A stretch of 23,453 nt of DNA from a virus, in IMG/VR virus record IMGVR_UViG_3300042452_000269, positions 1 to 23,453 of that record; one strand, written 5' to 3'. The notes beneath the pieces were generated by a model. That model had not been told where the DNA came from. It did no database searches and worked only from the letters and a program-made list of their open reading frames with translations. The translations under genes and the position numbers were made by a program. Positions 7,279 to 17,300 of the stretch are shown here, piece after piece. The first letter of the stretch is position 1; each line of letters opens with the position of its first letter.

Positions 7279-8484
7279 ATGCCGTCGCAACTTGTTTCTT
7301 CATCCGGCTGTTGCCAGCCTTGCGACTCCGAGCCGGTAGTCGTGAATATCCCCGGTCCTCAAGGGGCAGCGGGTACAAACGGCACTAATGGCACGAACGG
7401 AATTGATTCGTTTACCTACACGACGGCTGCGTTTTTTGTTCCTGCGCTTGGTTCGAGTGTTCTTGTTTTCGTCGATAACACCGAGTTTCTGCCCGAATCA
7501 GTCGCCGGACAGTTCTTCGTTTCGATTCAGGGTCTTGGGTACATGCAGGTTCTGTCGGTTGACGGCTTGCAGCTAACGCTTCAAAACCCCGCTCCCGGTG
7601 TTCTCGGCATTGCCAATGCGGTTCCGACTACGCTGATTCCTCCCGGTTCGCTCATCACGCTAGCTGGAGCAATTGGCCCTACGGGTGCTGCGGGTGTTTC
7701 GGGTGGTGCGCCGGTTGGAGCTTCCTACATTTGCCGAACAGCAGATGCGACGCTGACGAACGAGACGGCTCTCGATTCGCTTGCCACCGGTTACATGAAG
7801 ACCGCCGGATCTGGCGGTGCTGGCGTCGTCTCGACGGTTGCGACGGTGCCGGTTGGCGACATCAGTGGCACGTTGCCGATTGCTAAGGGTGGAACGAACC
7901 TGACGACAGCTCCGGCGAACAAGATTCCGGTGGGCGATGGAACCACCTATCTCCAGAAGGAAATCGTCGGAACAGCTCCGATTGTCGTCACAAATTCGGC
8001 TGGAAACATTACGCTGTCCGCGCCTTCAATCGTTCCATTCAACTACGTCACGTTTACGCGGAGGGTGACTGGTCTTGGGGCGGCAAATGCCCCGAACGTC
8101 AGCCCAACTTCAGCAAGCAATCCGTACAGCACATCTGTTTACACGACGGCATCTTATGCTGGCCTTGATTCAGCTTCTGGATTCACGGCATCAAGTGGAC
8201 GTTTTACCGTTCCATACACCGGATACTACAGGATAGACGCTTATTTTAATCTTGATGCGGTATCAACAACCGCAACTGTAACTGTTTTTATCAGAAAAAA
8301 TGGCTCTGACGTTTTGGCTTCTAAGTCATTCAATGTGACAAACAGTGGGTATCACCCAATATCATTGGTTTACATTGATCAAGCGTCAGCTCTAACTGAT
8401 TATTACGAGGTATTGGTTGGCACAGACCATAACCTTTACGTCGATCAAGGTTCCTCATTCTCTGTCCAGCGGATTCAGGCTTAA
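7279..8484 (+). CDS. Tail fibre / receptor-binding protein with collagen-like and C1q-like parts
   Basis: A 401-residue modular protein. Residues 26-43 are six Gly-X-Y triplets (GPQGAAGTNGTNGTNGID), and a second short collagen-like run IGPTGAAGVSGG follows further on. Then comes GDISGTLPIAKGGTN, matching the SGTLPxAxGGT shaft motif common in phage fibres. The last 140 or so residues look like a C1q/TNF-type jelly roll: GRFTVPYTGYYRIDAYFNL and the closing YYEVLVGTDHNLYVDQGSSF. Collagen-like and C1q-like parts both trimerise, so a trimeric fibre binding the host surface is likely. The ATG at 7279 has a good AAAGGA upstream; an in-frame TTG at 7243 without a ribosome site was not used. The C-terminal coding region is notably AT-richer than the rest, which suggests domain exchange. 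Confidence 0.8.
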   Translation: MPSQLVSSSGCCQPCDSEPVVVNIPGPQGAAGTNGTNGTNGIDSFTYTTAAFFVPALGSSVLVFVDNTEFLPESVAGQFFVSIQGLGYMQVLSVDGLQLTLQNPAPGVLGIANAVPTTLIPPGSLITLAGAIGPTGAAGVSGGAPVGASYICRTADATLTNETALDSLATGYMKTAGSGGAGVVSTVATVPVGDISGTLPIAKGGTNLTTAPANKIPVGDGTTYLQKEIVGTAPIVVTNSAGNITLSAPSIVPFNYVTFTRRVTGLGAANAPNVSPTSASNPYSTSVYTTASYAGLDSASGFTASSGRFTVPYTGYYRIDAYFNLDAVSTTATVTVFIRKNGSDVLASKSFNVTNSGYHPISLVYIDQASALTDYYEVLVGTDHNLYVDQGSSFSVQRIQA

Positions 8485-8487
8485 ACC

Positions 8488-10341
8488 ATGAGCGAACGCG
8501 CACCACGCAGGTACACGGACGGATCTGTCACCTTCGATGGTGGCATTGATGCTGGCGTGATGCCTTCCGAAGTGGACAAGAATCAGGTTGCGTTCGCCGT
8601 CAATGCCAACTTCCGCGAGGGTTTCATCTCGCCTCGCCCCGGCTTTATTCAGAAGGACTACGACCTCTGTGTCACAGTCACCGCTGATAACGCCGAGATT
8701 ACCGCTGACCAAACGAACGTGACGGCGGATGGGTGGTCAGAGGAATGCTACGGTCCTCAGGGTCTAACCGGCACGTTCCAATGCGCTTTACCATACATCT
8801 CGGACGATGGACGCACGTTCATCCTGCTGATGATCAGTGGTAAAGTGTGGCTTTACAACTGCGCTCAAAATAACGCTCAGAACCTCACAACCTCTCCCGA
8901 CCTAGAGAATCCTTCCAACCTGCTCGATGGCTGGATGGTTCAGGCGGAGAACTTCGTCGTCATTCAGGACGGGTTTAGCAAGCCGCTGATCTTCAACGGG
9001 ACAAGCCTGCGCCGAGCTAAGGACGACGAGATTAAGACCGGCAGAGTTATGGCCTACGTCAATGGCCGTATCTGGTACGCGCTTCCGAACGGATTTTCAT
9101 TCCGAGCTACCGACATTGTTTATGGAGACGGTACGCGAGCCAGTGTTCTCAAAGAAACCGAGAACACCTTCCTCAATGAAGGCGGAGACTTTTCGGTTCC
9201 GTCAGATTCAGGAGGCATCACAGCGATGGCCGTCCCCGGCGACCCAGATACGTCGCTTGGTCAAGGACCGCTTCTTGTCTTCACGCCTCGATATGTTTTC
9301 AGCGTCCAAGCCCCTGTAGACCGCGATGTCTGGAAGAACCTGAACTATCCGATTCAGGCTATCAGCTTGCTGACCAGCGGTGCGTTGGGCGCACGGTCGG
9401 CCATAACCGTCAATGGCGATGTCTTCTACCGAGCTATCGACGGCATCCGCTCGTTCATCATCGCTCGCCGGTCGTTCAGTGATTGGGGCAACACGCCTAT
9501 CAGCGGGGAGATGACGCCCATCGTTGAGAACGATCAGTCGAGTCTCTTGTGGGCCAGTTCAGCCGTCGTCTTCGACAATCGGGTGCTAATGACTTCTCAG
9601 CCTCGATTCAATTCTGAGGGTGTGATTCATAAGGCCATATCTGTTCTGGATATGGAGCTTGTCACCTCGATGCGGAAGAAAGCTCCTCCAGCATGGGCTG
9701 GCATCTGGACCGGCCTGAACATCTTGCAGCTCGTCAAGACCGAGAACGCTTACGGGGACAACTGCTTCGCAATCGCTCGCGGATCGGACGACTCGATTCA
9801 GATTTGGGAAATCACCAAGTCCGAGAAGTTCGACATGAACTTGAGCGAGATTCCCAAGAAGGAAATCGAGTGGCAGGTTCAAACTCGAGCCTACAACTTC
9901 GAGGTTCCGTTCGGTCTGAAGCGGCTCGATTCCGGCGACTTGTTCATCGACAGGTTGGAAGGCGATGTCTCGTTCAACGTCACCTATCGGCCTGACCAGT
10001 ATCCCGGTTGGATCGAGTGGATTGACTTCGCCGAATGCGCGACTGTTACGCAGTGCTTTGATCTTTGTCCGCTCACGAACTTCAAGCCGCAGTACCGGCC
10101 TAAGATGCGTTTTCCGACTCCATCGGATGCGCCGTGCAACGCGACGATCAGCACCCCCGCTCGGAATCTTTACGAGGTTCAGGTTATGATGAACATCATC
10201 GGGTATTGCCGGATCAAGAGTCTTCGGGTTCACGCCTACGACATTCAGGAGTCGAGTGTTGGAGAGTGCCGGACGGTCTTCCCTGCCTGCACACCGCTTG
10301 ATGTCTGCGATATCAACCCGCTGACCTATACGTCAGAATAG
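8488..10341 (+). CDS. Putative tail hub/nozzle protein (tail tubular B-like)
   Basis: A 617-residue protein starting 3 bases after the fibre stop. No single motif identifies it. It has a beta-rich pattern with repeated short strands and turn motifs (TFILLMISGKVWLYN, FVVIQDGFSKPLIFNG, VNGRIWYALPNG, NGDVFYRAIDGIRSFI) that suggests beta-propeller-like blades. This fits the nozzle/hub proteins of short-tailed phages (T7 gp12 type) and its place among fibre and adaptor genes. The C-terminal 150 residues hold about nine cysteines (CATVTQCFDLC and others), unusual for a virion protein and perhaps disulphide-stabilised after assembly. A different tail or stabilising role cannot be excluded. Confidence 0.6.
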   Translation: MSERAPRRYTDGSVTFDGGIDAGVMPSEVDKNQVAFAVNANFREGFISPRPGFIQKDYDLCVTVTADNAEITADQTNVTADGWSEECYGPQGLTGTFQCALPYISDDGRTFILLMISGKVWLYNCAQNNAQNLTTSPDLENPSNLLDGWMVQAENFVVIQDGFSKPLIFNGTSLRRAKDDEIKTGRVMAYVNGRIWYALPNGFSFRATDIVYGDGTRASVLKETENTFLNEGGDFSVPSDSGGITAMAVPGDPDTSLGQGPLLVFTPRYVFSVQAPVDRDVWKNLNYPIQAISLLTSGALGARSAITVNGDVFYRAIDGIRSFIIARRSFSDWGNTPISGEMTPIVENDQSSLLWASSAVVFDNRVLMTSQPRFNSEGVIHKAISVLDMELVTSMRKKAPPAWAGIWTGLNILQLVKTENAYGDNCFAIARGSDDSIQIWEITKSEKFDMNLSEIPKKEIEWQVQTRAYNFEVPFGLKRLDSGDLFIDRLEGDVSFNVTYRPDQYPGWIEWIDFAECATVTQCFDLCPLTNFKPQYRPKMRFPTPSDAPCNATISTPARNLYEVQVMMNIIGYCRIKSLRVHAYDIQESSVGECRTVFPACTPLDVCDINPLTYTSE

Positions 10342-10351
10342 CCTAACAATT

Positions 10352-11074
10352 ATGCCAAACCTTACGCTCATCACTCTTACTCCGCCGAGTCTGCCGGTTG
10401 GATATTGTCCGCTGAATTACCAGACGTTGGCCAACGATATCATCAGCGGCACTCAGGCGACGTTCAACAGCTCGATTGGAAACTCGTTCTTCAACTTTGG
10501 ATCTTCGACGCCTGCGCTGAATAATCAGGTTTATCCGTGGCTGGATGAAGATGGTAATTGGTGGGTCTTTAACGGTGGGTATTGGAATCGAAAGCATCCG
10601 GTTTCCATAACCAGTTCCGAGCGTCGGATCTTCATTGGCACCACCAACGACTTGCTTTCCTACGATGGTGGCGATGGAACTTCTAACCCTCCTACCAATT
10701 ACACCGGAGCGATGTGGGAGGTTGATACGAATTTTCAGGCTCGCTTCCCAGTCGGTGCTGGAACCTTTGCGGCAAGTGGTGTTGTCACGGTTGGCGGAAC
10801 AACCACTTCAACCGCAGTTGCTGGCGAGGACCAACACGCGCTTGTTGTTGGAGAAATACCTTCGCACACGCATCAGATTCTTGATCAGTATCTGAACCTC
10901 TGCCAGCGAGGCAGTGCTGACACGAGTGCGTTTAGCCCGACTAATCGCTCCGAAGGAACTTCGAACCTATTGCCAACCACATCGTCCGGTGGCGGTGCCG
11001 CTCACAACAACCTGCCGCCGTTTTACGGTGTTTACTTCATCAAGCGAACCGCCCGAGTCTACTACACCAAATGA
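10352..11074 (+). CDS. Phage tail-collar / short fibre tip protein
   Basis: A 240-residue protein whose C-terminus matches the phage tail-collar type. VVGEIPSHTHQI at about residues 169-180 contains the HxH pattern that binds metal in some fibre tips. GGGAAHNNLPPFYGVYFIKR closes the protein, as in collar and microcystin-dependent-protein-like sequences (the HxNLPPxxxxxxxI hallmark). The N-terminal part contains a Trp/Gly/Asn-rich segment (DGNWWVFNGGYWNRKHP) that may be a carbohydrate-contacting or beta-structured module. It probably forms part of the receptor-binding apparatus together with the fibre at 7279-8484. Its stop overlaps the next gene start as ATGA, so it is translated in step with the adaptor gene. 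Confidence 0.75.
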   Translation: MPNLTLITLTPPSLPVGYCPLNYQTLANDIISGTQATFNSSIGNSFFNFGSSTPALNNQVYPWLDEDGNWWVFNGGYWNRKHPVSITSSERRIFIGTTNDLLSYDGGDGTSNPPTNYTGAMWEVDTNFQARFPVGAGTFAASGVVTVGGTTTSTAVAGEDQHALVVGEIPSHTHQILDQYLNLCQRGSADTSAFSPTNRSEGTSNLLPTTSSGGGAAHNNLPPFYGVYFIKRTARVYYTK

Positions 11075-12042
11075 AGCTGATCGTTCAGGACATCCGCTCG
11101 ACTATCGCTCGGGTCATCGGCGTATGTGTCGATGATCAGCGCGTTTATGATTACATCAACCAAGCGTGTCGAAGGCTTCTACACAAGGGGTTGTGGGCTG
11201 GTGCGTATGGACGATTCACGATTCATACGGTCGGCGGTTGCATCACTTGGCCGCGTCAGATCGAAACCATCGAAGCTGTAGCCGATTGCTGCGGAGTCGG
11301 AACGGTTCGCAATCAATGGTTCGAGTTTCAGGAAACCGGCTATGGACTGCTCAACTCAGGAGACGCTTGCGTCGGTAAGCAGCTTATTGACCGTGGGACT
11401 GTTGTCTCTTACCGCGACATGTCTGGTGGTCTTAACAGCTACATTCGAGTCTACCCTGGTGACGCTTCGGATGTCGGCAAGACAATCACCCTGCAAGGAG
11501 TCGATCAGAACGGTCAGTGGATTCGAACGCAGTCCGGCGGCGCATGGATTGACGGAGAGAAGCTGACGCTCGCTTTGCCGTACGTTCAGTCCACCAAGAA
11601 ATTTACTCAGCTTACCGGCGTAATTCGCGAGGCGACGAACACCGCAAGCCGTTTGTACGAGTACGATGCGACTGCGTTGTCCGAACTCGATCTGGCAGTT
11701 TACGACCCTGATGAAACTTTGCCGCAGTACCGTCGGAGTCTGCTGACCGACCGCTGCCACAACGACGAGGATAAGCCGGTAACGGTCATGGCGAAGATGC
11801 GCCATATCAACGCGACGAGCGTTAACGACTACCTTATTCCTCCGTGTCCTGATGCCATCAAGCTGATGGTCATGGCGATTCGCAAGGAGGAGAACGATTT
11901 GATTCAGGAAGCAGTGGCCTACGAAGCTAAAGCGGTTCAAGCTGTGCAGGAGCAGACGATGCAGTATCTGGGCGATGCTGTCGCGACGATACGCATGGTC
12001 GGTGTAGGATTAAATGGCGGTGGATTCTCGCAATGGTTCTGA
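11071..12042 (+). CDS. Putative head-tail adaptor (tail tubular protein A-like)
   Basis: A 323-residue protein. Its first 45 residues (IRSTIARVIGVCVDDQRVYD then YINQACRRLLHKGLW) have the pattern of podovirus tail-tubular-A or adaptor proteins, in which an N-terminal helical part binds the portal ring. The C-terminal 70 residues are again helical (KLMVMAIRKEENDLIQEAVA), after a beta-rich middle. In T7 the corresponding protein (gp11) lies next to the nozzle gene, and here the 617-residue candidate nozzle is two genes upstream. Several cysteines occur in the first third (for example DCCGVG). The family call is by pattern and position only; a structure comparison would be needed to settle it. 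Confidence 0.6.
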   Translation: MKLIVQDIRSTIARVIGVCVDDQRVYDYINQACRRLLHKGLWAGAYGRFTIHTVGGCITWPRQIETIEAVADCCGVGTVRNQWFEFQETGYGLLNSGDACVGKQLIDRGTVVSYRDMSGGLNSYIRVYPGDASDVGKTITLQGVDQNGQWIRTQSGGAWIDGEKLTLALPYVQSTKKFTQLTGVIREATNTASRLYEYDATALSELDLAVYDPDETLPQYRRSLLTDRCHNDEDKPVTVMAKMRHINATSVNDYLIPPCPDAIKLMVMAIRKEENDLIQEAVAYEAKAVQAVQEQTMQYLGDAVATIRMVGVGLNGGGFSQWF

Positions 12043-12058
12043 ACCAAAAGGATAATTT

Positions 12059-12922
12059 ATGGCAATAGGACTTGGAGCGGCAATTTTGGGCGGGGCCGGA
12101 ATCTCGGCAGCAGGAAGTCTGCTCGGCGGACTGTTCGGTGGAAAGAAGCCGAAGGTTCCTGAGCTGAAGCCGATTGATTTCGCCAAGGAGCAGCAGCAGG
12201 CGATTCAGCAGAACATCGCGTCGCTTGAGCCTGCTACCGAGTTGGCCAGAAAGACGACCGCCGCTGAACAGTCTCAGCTTGAGACACAGCTTCGTCGTGC
12301 GATTCCTGGTTATGACCAGCTTGTTTCTCAGGCTGGGCAGAACATTGCCGCTTCTCTTCGCGGCGAAATCTCGCCTGAAGTCTCCGCTCAGGTTCAGCGT
12401 TCGACCGCTGGACGCGCTTTGTCTGGTGGATTCGGCGCAGGATCTGGATTTGGCCGTGCGCTGACCGCTCGCGATTTAGGTCTGACCGGCATGCAGATTC
12501 AGAATCAGGGTCTTGCTCAGGCGCAGAACTTCATCCAGCAGCAGCGAGCGTTTGGTATGGTTCAGCCGTTCTCGGTGAGCAGCATGTTCATCACGCCAGC
12601 GCAGCGCATTGGAGCGATTCAGGAACAGCAGGCCAGAATGTACGGTCGTGACTTGACTGCCGCTCAGGTTGCTGCCGCTCCTTCTCCGATGCAGCAGGCG
12701 GCTCAGACTGCGTTCACGAACTTTGGAGGGACTGTTGGTGGCGCGCTGTCGCAGTACGGAATGTATCAGGGGTTGATGGCTGGCCAACGTGGGCCGTCGC
12801 CATCTTACAATCCTCAGAACGATCCTGAGCTTTACGCGATTCCTGCCACGAACACTTCCGAGCTAGGGCCGACTTCAACGAGCTTGTTCCCAGAGTACGG
12901 CTCTTCAATCTACGGACGCTAA
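12059..12922 (+). CDS. Putative internal virion / DNA ejection protein with hydrophobic N-terminus
   Basis: A 287-residue protein with a strong ribosome site (AAAAGGA at 12046-12052). Residues 2-28 are Gly/Ala/Leu-rich and hydrophobic (IGLGAAILGGAGISAAGSLL), followed by GGKKPKVP, a membrane-seeking start seen in many podovirus ejection proteins. The rest is Gln/Ala-rich helix (FAKEQQQAIQQNIASLEPAT and QSQLETQLRRAIPGYDQL), then a Gly-rich link and an apparently disordered Pro/Ser/Thr-rich tail. Such proteins leave the capsid with the DNA and help build a channel across the host envelope (T7 gp14 or P22 gp7 type). It is first of three successive candidate internal virion genes. Functional call is inference. 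Confidence 0.6.
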   Translation: MAIGLGAAILGGAGISAAGSLLGGLFGGKKPKVPELKPIDFAKEQQQAIQQNIASLEPATELARKTTAAEQSQLETQLRRAIPGYDQLVSQAGQNIAASLRGEISPEVSAQVQRSTAGRALSGGFGAGSGFGRALTARDLGLTGMQIQNQGLAQAQNFIQQQRAFGMVQPFSVSSMFITPAQRIGAIQEQQARMYGRDLTAAQVAAAPSPMQQAAQTAFTNFGGTVGGALSQYGMYQGLMAGQRGPSPSYNPQNDPELYAIPATNTSELGPTSTSLFPEYGSSIYGR

Positions 12923-12926
12923 TCTT

Positions 12927-14390
12927 ATGGCCGACCAATCTCTTCAAGCATTTCAGCTAGGCGCATCGCTGTTCGACCGCGCGCAGACGCAGGCTCGCAT
13001 GATGGAGCAGTTCCAACAGCAGACTGCGGAGTCTGTACTTCAGCGACAGGCGTTAGAGCTTCAGAACAAGATTCGGGACATTACGCTTGCTGACACCATT
13101 GAGGAGCGGCAGGCACAGGTGGATGAGTTCAAGACGTTCTCGGATCTTAGCAAGCAAGTCGGAGATTACCTCGATAACCCTAGCGCAAAAGCAAAGTTTC
13201 CGGTCATTCCCGCTTTCAAGTCCAAGCAGTACCGGCTTGAGGCGGACAAGATGCTCAACAATCTTGAAAAGTATTCTGCTCGCGCTGAACTACTGAAAGC
13301 CAGAGACAGGGCGGAAGCCACCTCCAACACACTGAGAGCATCGACGATAAACAAGGCAATCGATGCGGGTGCGTGGATAGGCTTCAATCAAGACGGAAGC
13401 CCCAACATCGACGTTCAGAAAATGAACGCCTATTATGAAAAATTAGGAACTTCAAAGATTGGGCAAACTGAAGCTAAAACGGCATCAATTCTTGGTAATC
13501 TTGAACTTACCAGGGACAAGCTGACGGCGTTGATTGCTAACAATGCAAGTGATGCTGAAATTGAAAAAGCAAAACTGGAGTATCAAAAGTTAAAAGATGC
13601 TGCTCGGCTTGAGCTTGATCGGGATGAGTTTGGGCTTAAGAAGGCAACTCAAGAAGCTAAAACTGGACTTGAGCGGGAAAAGTTTGATTTTACTAAGGGG
13701 CTTCAACTCGACAAACTTGCGCTTGAAAAAATCAAAGTAAGTCAGCTCGGAAAGAGAACTGACGCTTATGTTCAAAAAATTCTCCAACCTGCAAAAGCTG
13801 GAGAAATTAAACTTAATGCGGTAGATGATAGGCTTGTCAAAAAAGCCGCTGATGACATCGCCAACAAGCAAGGAATTTCTGACGCAATTGGATATGAGAT
13901 TAGTGTTCTCGATGATCCGTCAATTGACGAATATGTGAAACGAGCTTCCGCTCAGAATATCCTTAAAATTCTAAATAGCGCAGAAGGCAAAGACGCTGTT
14001 GGTGTCGAAGAGTCGAAACGCCTTGGACAATTCCTTGAATTTCAATTGAACCCAGTCAAAGGGTTTGCAACCGGAAGGGTATTTGGAACCGATCTTCCTA
14101 GATTTGTTGAACAAATTCAGATCAAGAAAGACGAGCTTGATACCCGTGTCAGCGAGGGGATGAACCGGGTAAACAGTATTTACAGGAAATACGGAAAAGA
14201 CCTTCCCGCCGGAACGTCTCAAACGCCTTCGAGAAGCACAATGATTACGGCTCCTGCCCCACAAACAGCGAGTTCTACGAATGCTGCTGTTTCTATACCT
14301 TCTTTTAAGACGATCCAAGAAGCGAAAGCCGCTGGGGTTCAACCCGGTGCTAGGGTGATTATCAACGGAGTGCAAGGAACAATTAAATAA
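12927..14390 (+). CDS. Putative internal virion protein, long helical
   Basis: A 487-residue, mostly helical protein. The N-terminus (SLQAFQLGASLFDRAQTQAR) and a long charged region at about 190-290 (IEKAKLEYQKLKDAARLELD, LEREKFDFTKGLQLDKLALE) predict coiled coils. A low-complexity Pro/Ser/Thr/Ala linker follows near residue 430. The last 28 residues form a compact unit (AKAAGVQPGARVIINGVQGT) that looks like a small beta fold with a Gly-turn, perhaps an SH3-like anchoring module. No enzyme motif is visible. It starts 4 bases after the preceding stop and is followed by the 1103-residue gene after 3 bases. Position between two other candidate ejection proteins supports the call. The region 13.4-14.1 kb is AT-richer than the upstream tail genes. 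Confidence 0.55.
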   Translation: MADQSLQAFQLGASLFDRAQTQARMMEQFQQQTAESVLQRQALELQNKIRDITLADTIEERQAQVDEFKTFSDLSKQVGDYLDNPSAKAKFPVIPAFKSKQYRLEADKMLNNLEKYSARAELLKARDRAEATSNTLRASTINKAIDAGAWIGFNQDGSPNIDVQKMNAYYEKLGTSKIGQTEAKTASILGNLELTRDKLTALIANNASDAEIEKAKLEYQKLKDAARLELDRDEFGLKKATQEAKTGLEREKFDFTKGLQLDKLALEKIKVSQLGKRTDAYVQKILQPAKAGEIKLNAVDDRLVKKAADDIANKQGISDAIGYEISVLDDPSIDEYVKRASAQNILKILNSAEGKDAVGVEESKRLGQFLEFQLNPVKGFATGRVFGTDLPRFVEQIQIKKDELDTRVSEGMNRVNSIYRKYGKDLPAGTSQTPSRSTMITAPAPQTASSTNAAVSIPSFKTIQEAKAAGVQPGARVIINGVQGTIK

Positions 14391-14393
14391 TTT

Positions 14394-17300
14394 ATGGATG
14401 AGTACGTTTTGCAGAACGAAGGTCAACCTGATCAAATGCAGGTTGGCCAACCCATTCAGTCGGTTGATGTAGGTCTGCCTGAACAATCAATGAGTCAGGT
14501 TTCTGCTCAACCTGAAATCACGTTTGTTCCAGACGAGCAGCAGGGAATAAATGCGACTCCAGAGATTTCGTTTGTTCCAGACAAAGCTCCAATGGGTTCT
14601 ATGGAGGCTGTGAACCAAGCCGCTGAACAAGCTCCACTTGTCGGTCGTGATACATTCAGGCCGAAAAGCCTTCTTGTTGAGCAAGCTGACCTCAGACTCG
14701 GACGCGAAAGTGCCAAGAAGTTTCAGGAATTGGAAGCTACTGGATTCAACCCTTCCGTACCCATTGAGTTTACGCCTCAAGAACAGAAGCTGCTGAACGA
14801 ATATCGTTTCAATCAGGCTCGCCGAGGACTTGGAATGGCTGCTGGTGCAGCTGCTGGAATTGGTATTTCTCAGATTCCTGGCCTTCAAACTGTTGGAGGA
14901 GAAATGCTCGCTGGAGTTGGAAGCGAGCTTCTTCGCCAGACGATAGCTCCAGAGCCGTACGATGTCCAAGAAGCTGCTGCTCAAGGGATTCCTCTTCTTA
15001 GTTTTTCAAAGCGAGGAGCTGGAGGGTTTCGCAGTCCTTTACAGTTTTTGACCACTGCTGAAACTGGAGTTACTCAGCAGTCTTCAAGGTTGAAGCAAAT
15101 CCTAAAAGAAGGTGCCGCTGGTGGAATGACTGGAGCAGCTCAAGGTCTTGCATCAACGCTTGGAGATGAGTCTGGAAAAACAGAGGAAACCATTAAGCAA
15201 GCGGCACTAAGCGGTCTTTTTCTTCCCACGTTTGCGGGAGGTTTGAGGGGTCTTGGCGCGCTTTCTAGAAGTGGGCCAAGCCTGAGAAGGTTTGCTGGAG
15301 AACTTCAACGTCCTTACACGCAGCAGTTTTTAACCGAACGCGCAGACGCAATTCGTCGAGAACTTGGTGCAGGTGGAGGAATTGACCCTGCATTGGCTGG
15401 ACAATTGGCCGACACACTTTACTCGCCGGAACTTTCTGGAACTCGACCTGAAGACATCCGCGCTTGGGGAGAAAACATTCAGACGTTTCTGCAAGATTCA
15501 ATTAGAAGAGGATCTGCCGCTGGATTGAGTGGCGACGAGCTGACCAATCAGATCGTTTCAGAACTCAAGCGCGTCACTGAGCGCAAGGACATCGACGATA
15601 ATCTGATTAGCGGAATCGTTCTCAATGCTCAGCAGATGATCGGGGAGGCAAAAAAGAAAGTAGACTTTGAATTTGCTTCAAAAAACGCCGAGCTGCTCGG
15701 TGCTGCAAGAAGGGCTGAAGGAGAACTTCAGTTGGGGTCTAAGTCTCTTTCTGATGACATCAGGAATCTTGAGATTCAAAAGAAAGACCTCAAGGCGTCT
15801 GACGACATTACAAGAACCCAGATCGACAACGAAATAGCTGACAAGCAACGGCAAATTGATGAAATCGAAAACGGATTTGATCCGAAGTTCGATTACGGAA
15901 AACCCGTAGGTCAGTTTGAAACTGGAAAGAAATTTAGTGAAGAAGCAAACAGACTTCTAAAGGATTTCAAATCAAAGCAAAATGCTGGGTACAAAGCTTT
16001 AGATCCTAGACTTGAAGCGATTTCAGTTCCTGTTGAAAGACTTGATAGGAATGGCGATGTGGTTAAGGACAAAGATGGGAATCCAATTGTCGATCTTTTC
16101 ACTCTTAAAGACCTGAAAGAAAAGAGGACTGAAATTCTTGATCAAATCGACTTCAACAAACCTGTTCAAAAAGCAACTTACGACAAGTTTGAAGAACTTG
16201 AACGTGTTGAAAAAAGAATTGAAGAAGGACTTAATACTGATCCTGATTTACGAGATAAGCTTAAAGCTCAAAATGCATCTTACCGTGAAGGCATAACGAG
16301 ATTCAAAGGAACTCTTATCGGAAGTCTTCTGCGCGAGACTGGTGAAGGTGGCGGAAAGCCGTCAGCCGTGATGAGCCTACTTGGATCGAGTGGCGGCGAA
16401 GCATTGGAGGTGATGAAGAAGTTGGCTGGATCAGATTGGGACACTTCATTCAAACCAATGCTCTACGATTTTGTTTACAACAAGTTGAGAACAGAAGGTC
16501 AAACTCCAGTTGAGTTCTTGAATCTTTTGACTCAAGCAAAACGAGGAAAAGGAAGTGGGCTAACACAAGAAGTTGCCAACGAGTTTTTCCCTCAGCTTTC
16601 TGAAATCCAAGACGTTGCAACACGTTACAAGGGTTTGGTTGACAGAAAGGCTACTTTAGCCACTCAGAAAAACGACCTAGTTTCCAAGTCTAAGGAGCTT
16701 GAGGCAAGGATTGCAGATGATGACACGGCTGCTCGCGGATTGTTGAAGGAGAATGAAAAGAAGATTAAATCCGTTAATGAAGAGATTGAGCGGCTTGAAA
16801 AACGTCGTCCTGATCTTGGCGAAGAGTTGAAAGAGATGGATGCAAAGACAAAGCAGATAACATCCGCTTTGGCTGATCTTCAGAGTGCTGTAAACGGGAA
16901 ATTGCCAATCAAGCTGGATGACGAGCAGATCAAGCTGATCCTGTCGAATCCAGACTCAAGTAGGTTGGCCAAGGATCTTCAGCTTTACGTTCAGCAGGCA
17001 TCCAGAAAAGCGACTGACTTCCAGAAGATGGTTTTGGACGCCACTAAGACTGGAAGGCTTTCTGCAAATCAAGTTCAGCCGGAAGATGTAGTCAGGTTTT
17101 TGACAACTGATTACGGCAAGCAACAGCGTTATGTCGTTCAGGAGTTTATGAATGTCATGCGGAACGAAAGGCCAGATCTTGTTGGTGACGTTCAGAATTT
17201 GGTCGTTGGAAACCTCTTCAAGGAATCGCTGGATGCAGGCAAGAAGCAAGTCAACATCAACAAAATGCGCGAGCTGATTTCCGGCCAGTATAACCCGCTT

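Noticed and set aside
7225-7290. Longer terminase starting at 7290 or 7239
   Set aside because: No ribosome site upstream of either ATG; the 7290 form would overlap the divergent fibre gene start. The 7224 start keeps all motifs.
7350-8480. Frequent ATTCAGG / GATTCAGG heptamers and octamers in the plus-strand genes
   Set aside because: They are not palindromic and mostly lie in the same frame as ATT-CAG (Ile-Gln) codons, so protein and codon preference explain them well enough.
9586-10233. A 215-codon minus-strand open frame
   Set aside because: It is antisense to the 617-residue tail gene, has biased composition and no ribosome site, and is not part of any minus-strand operon.
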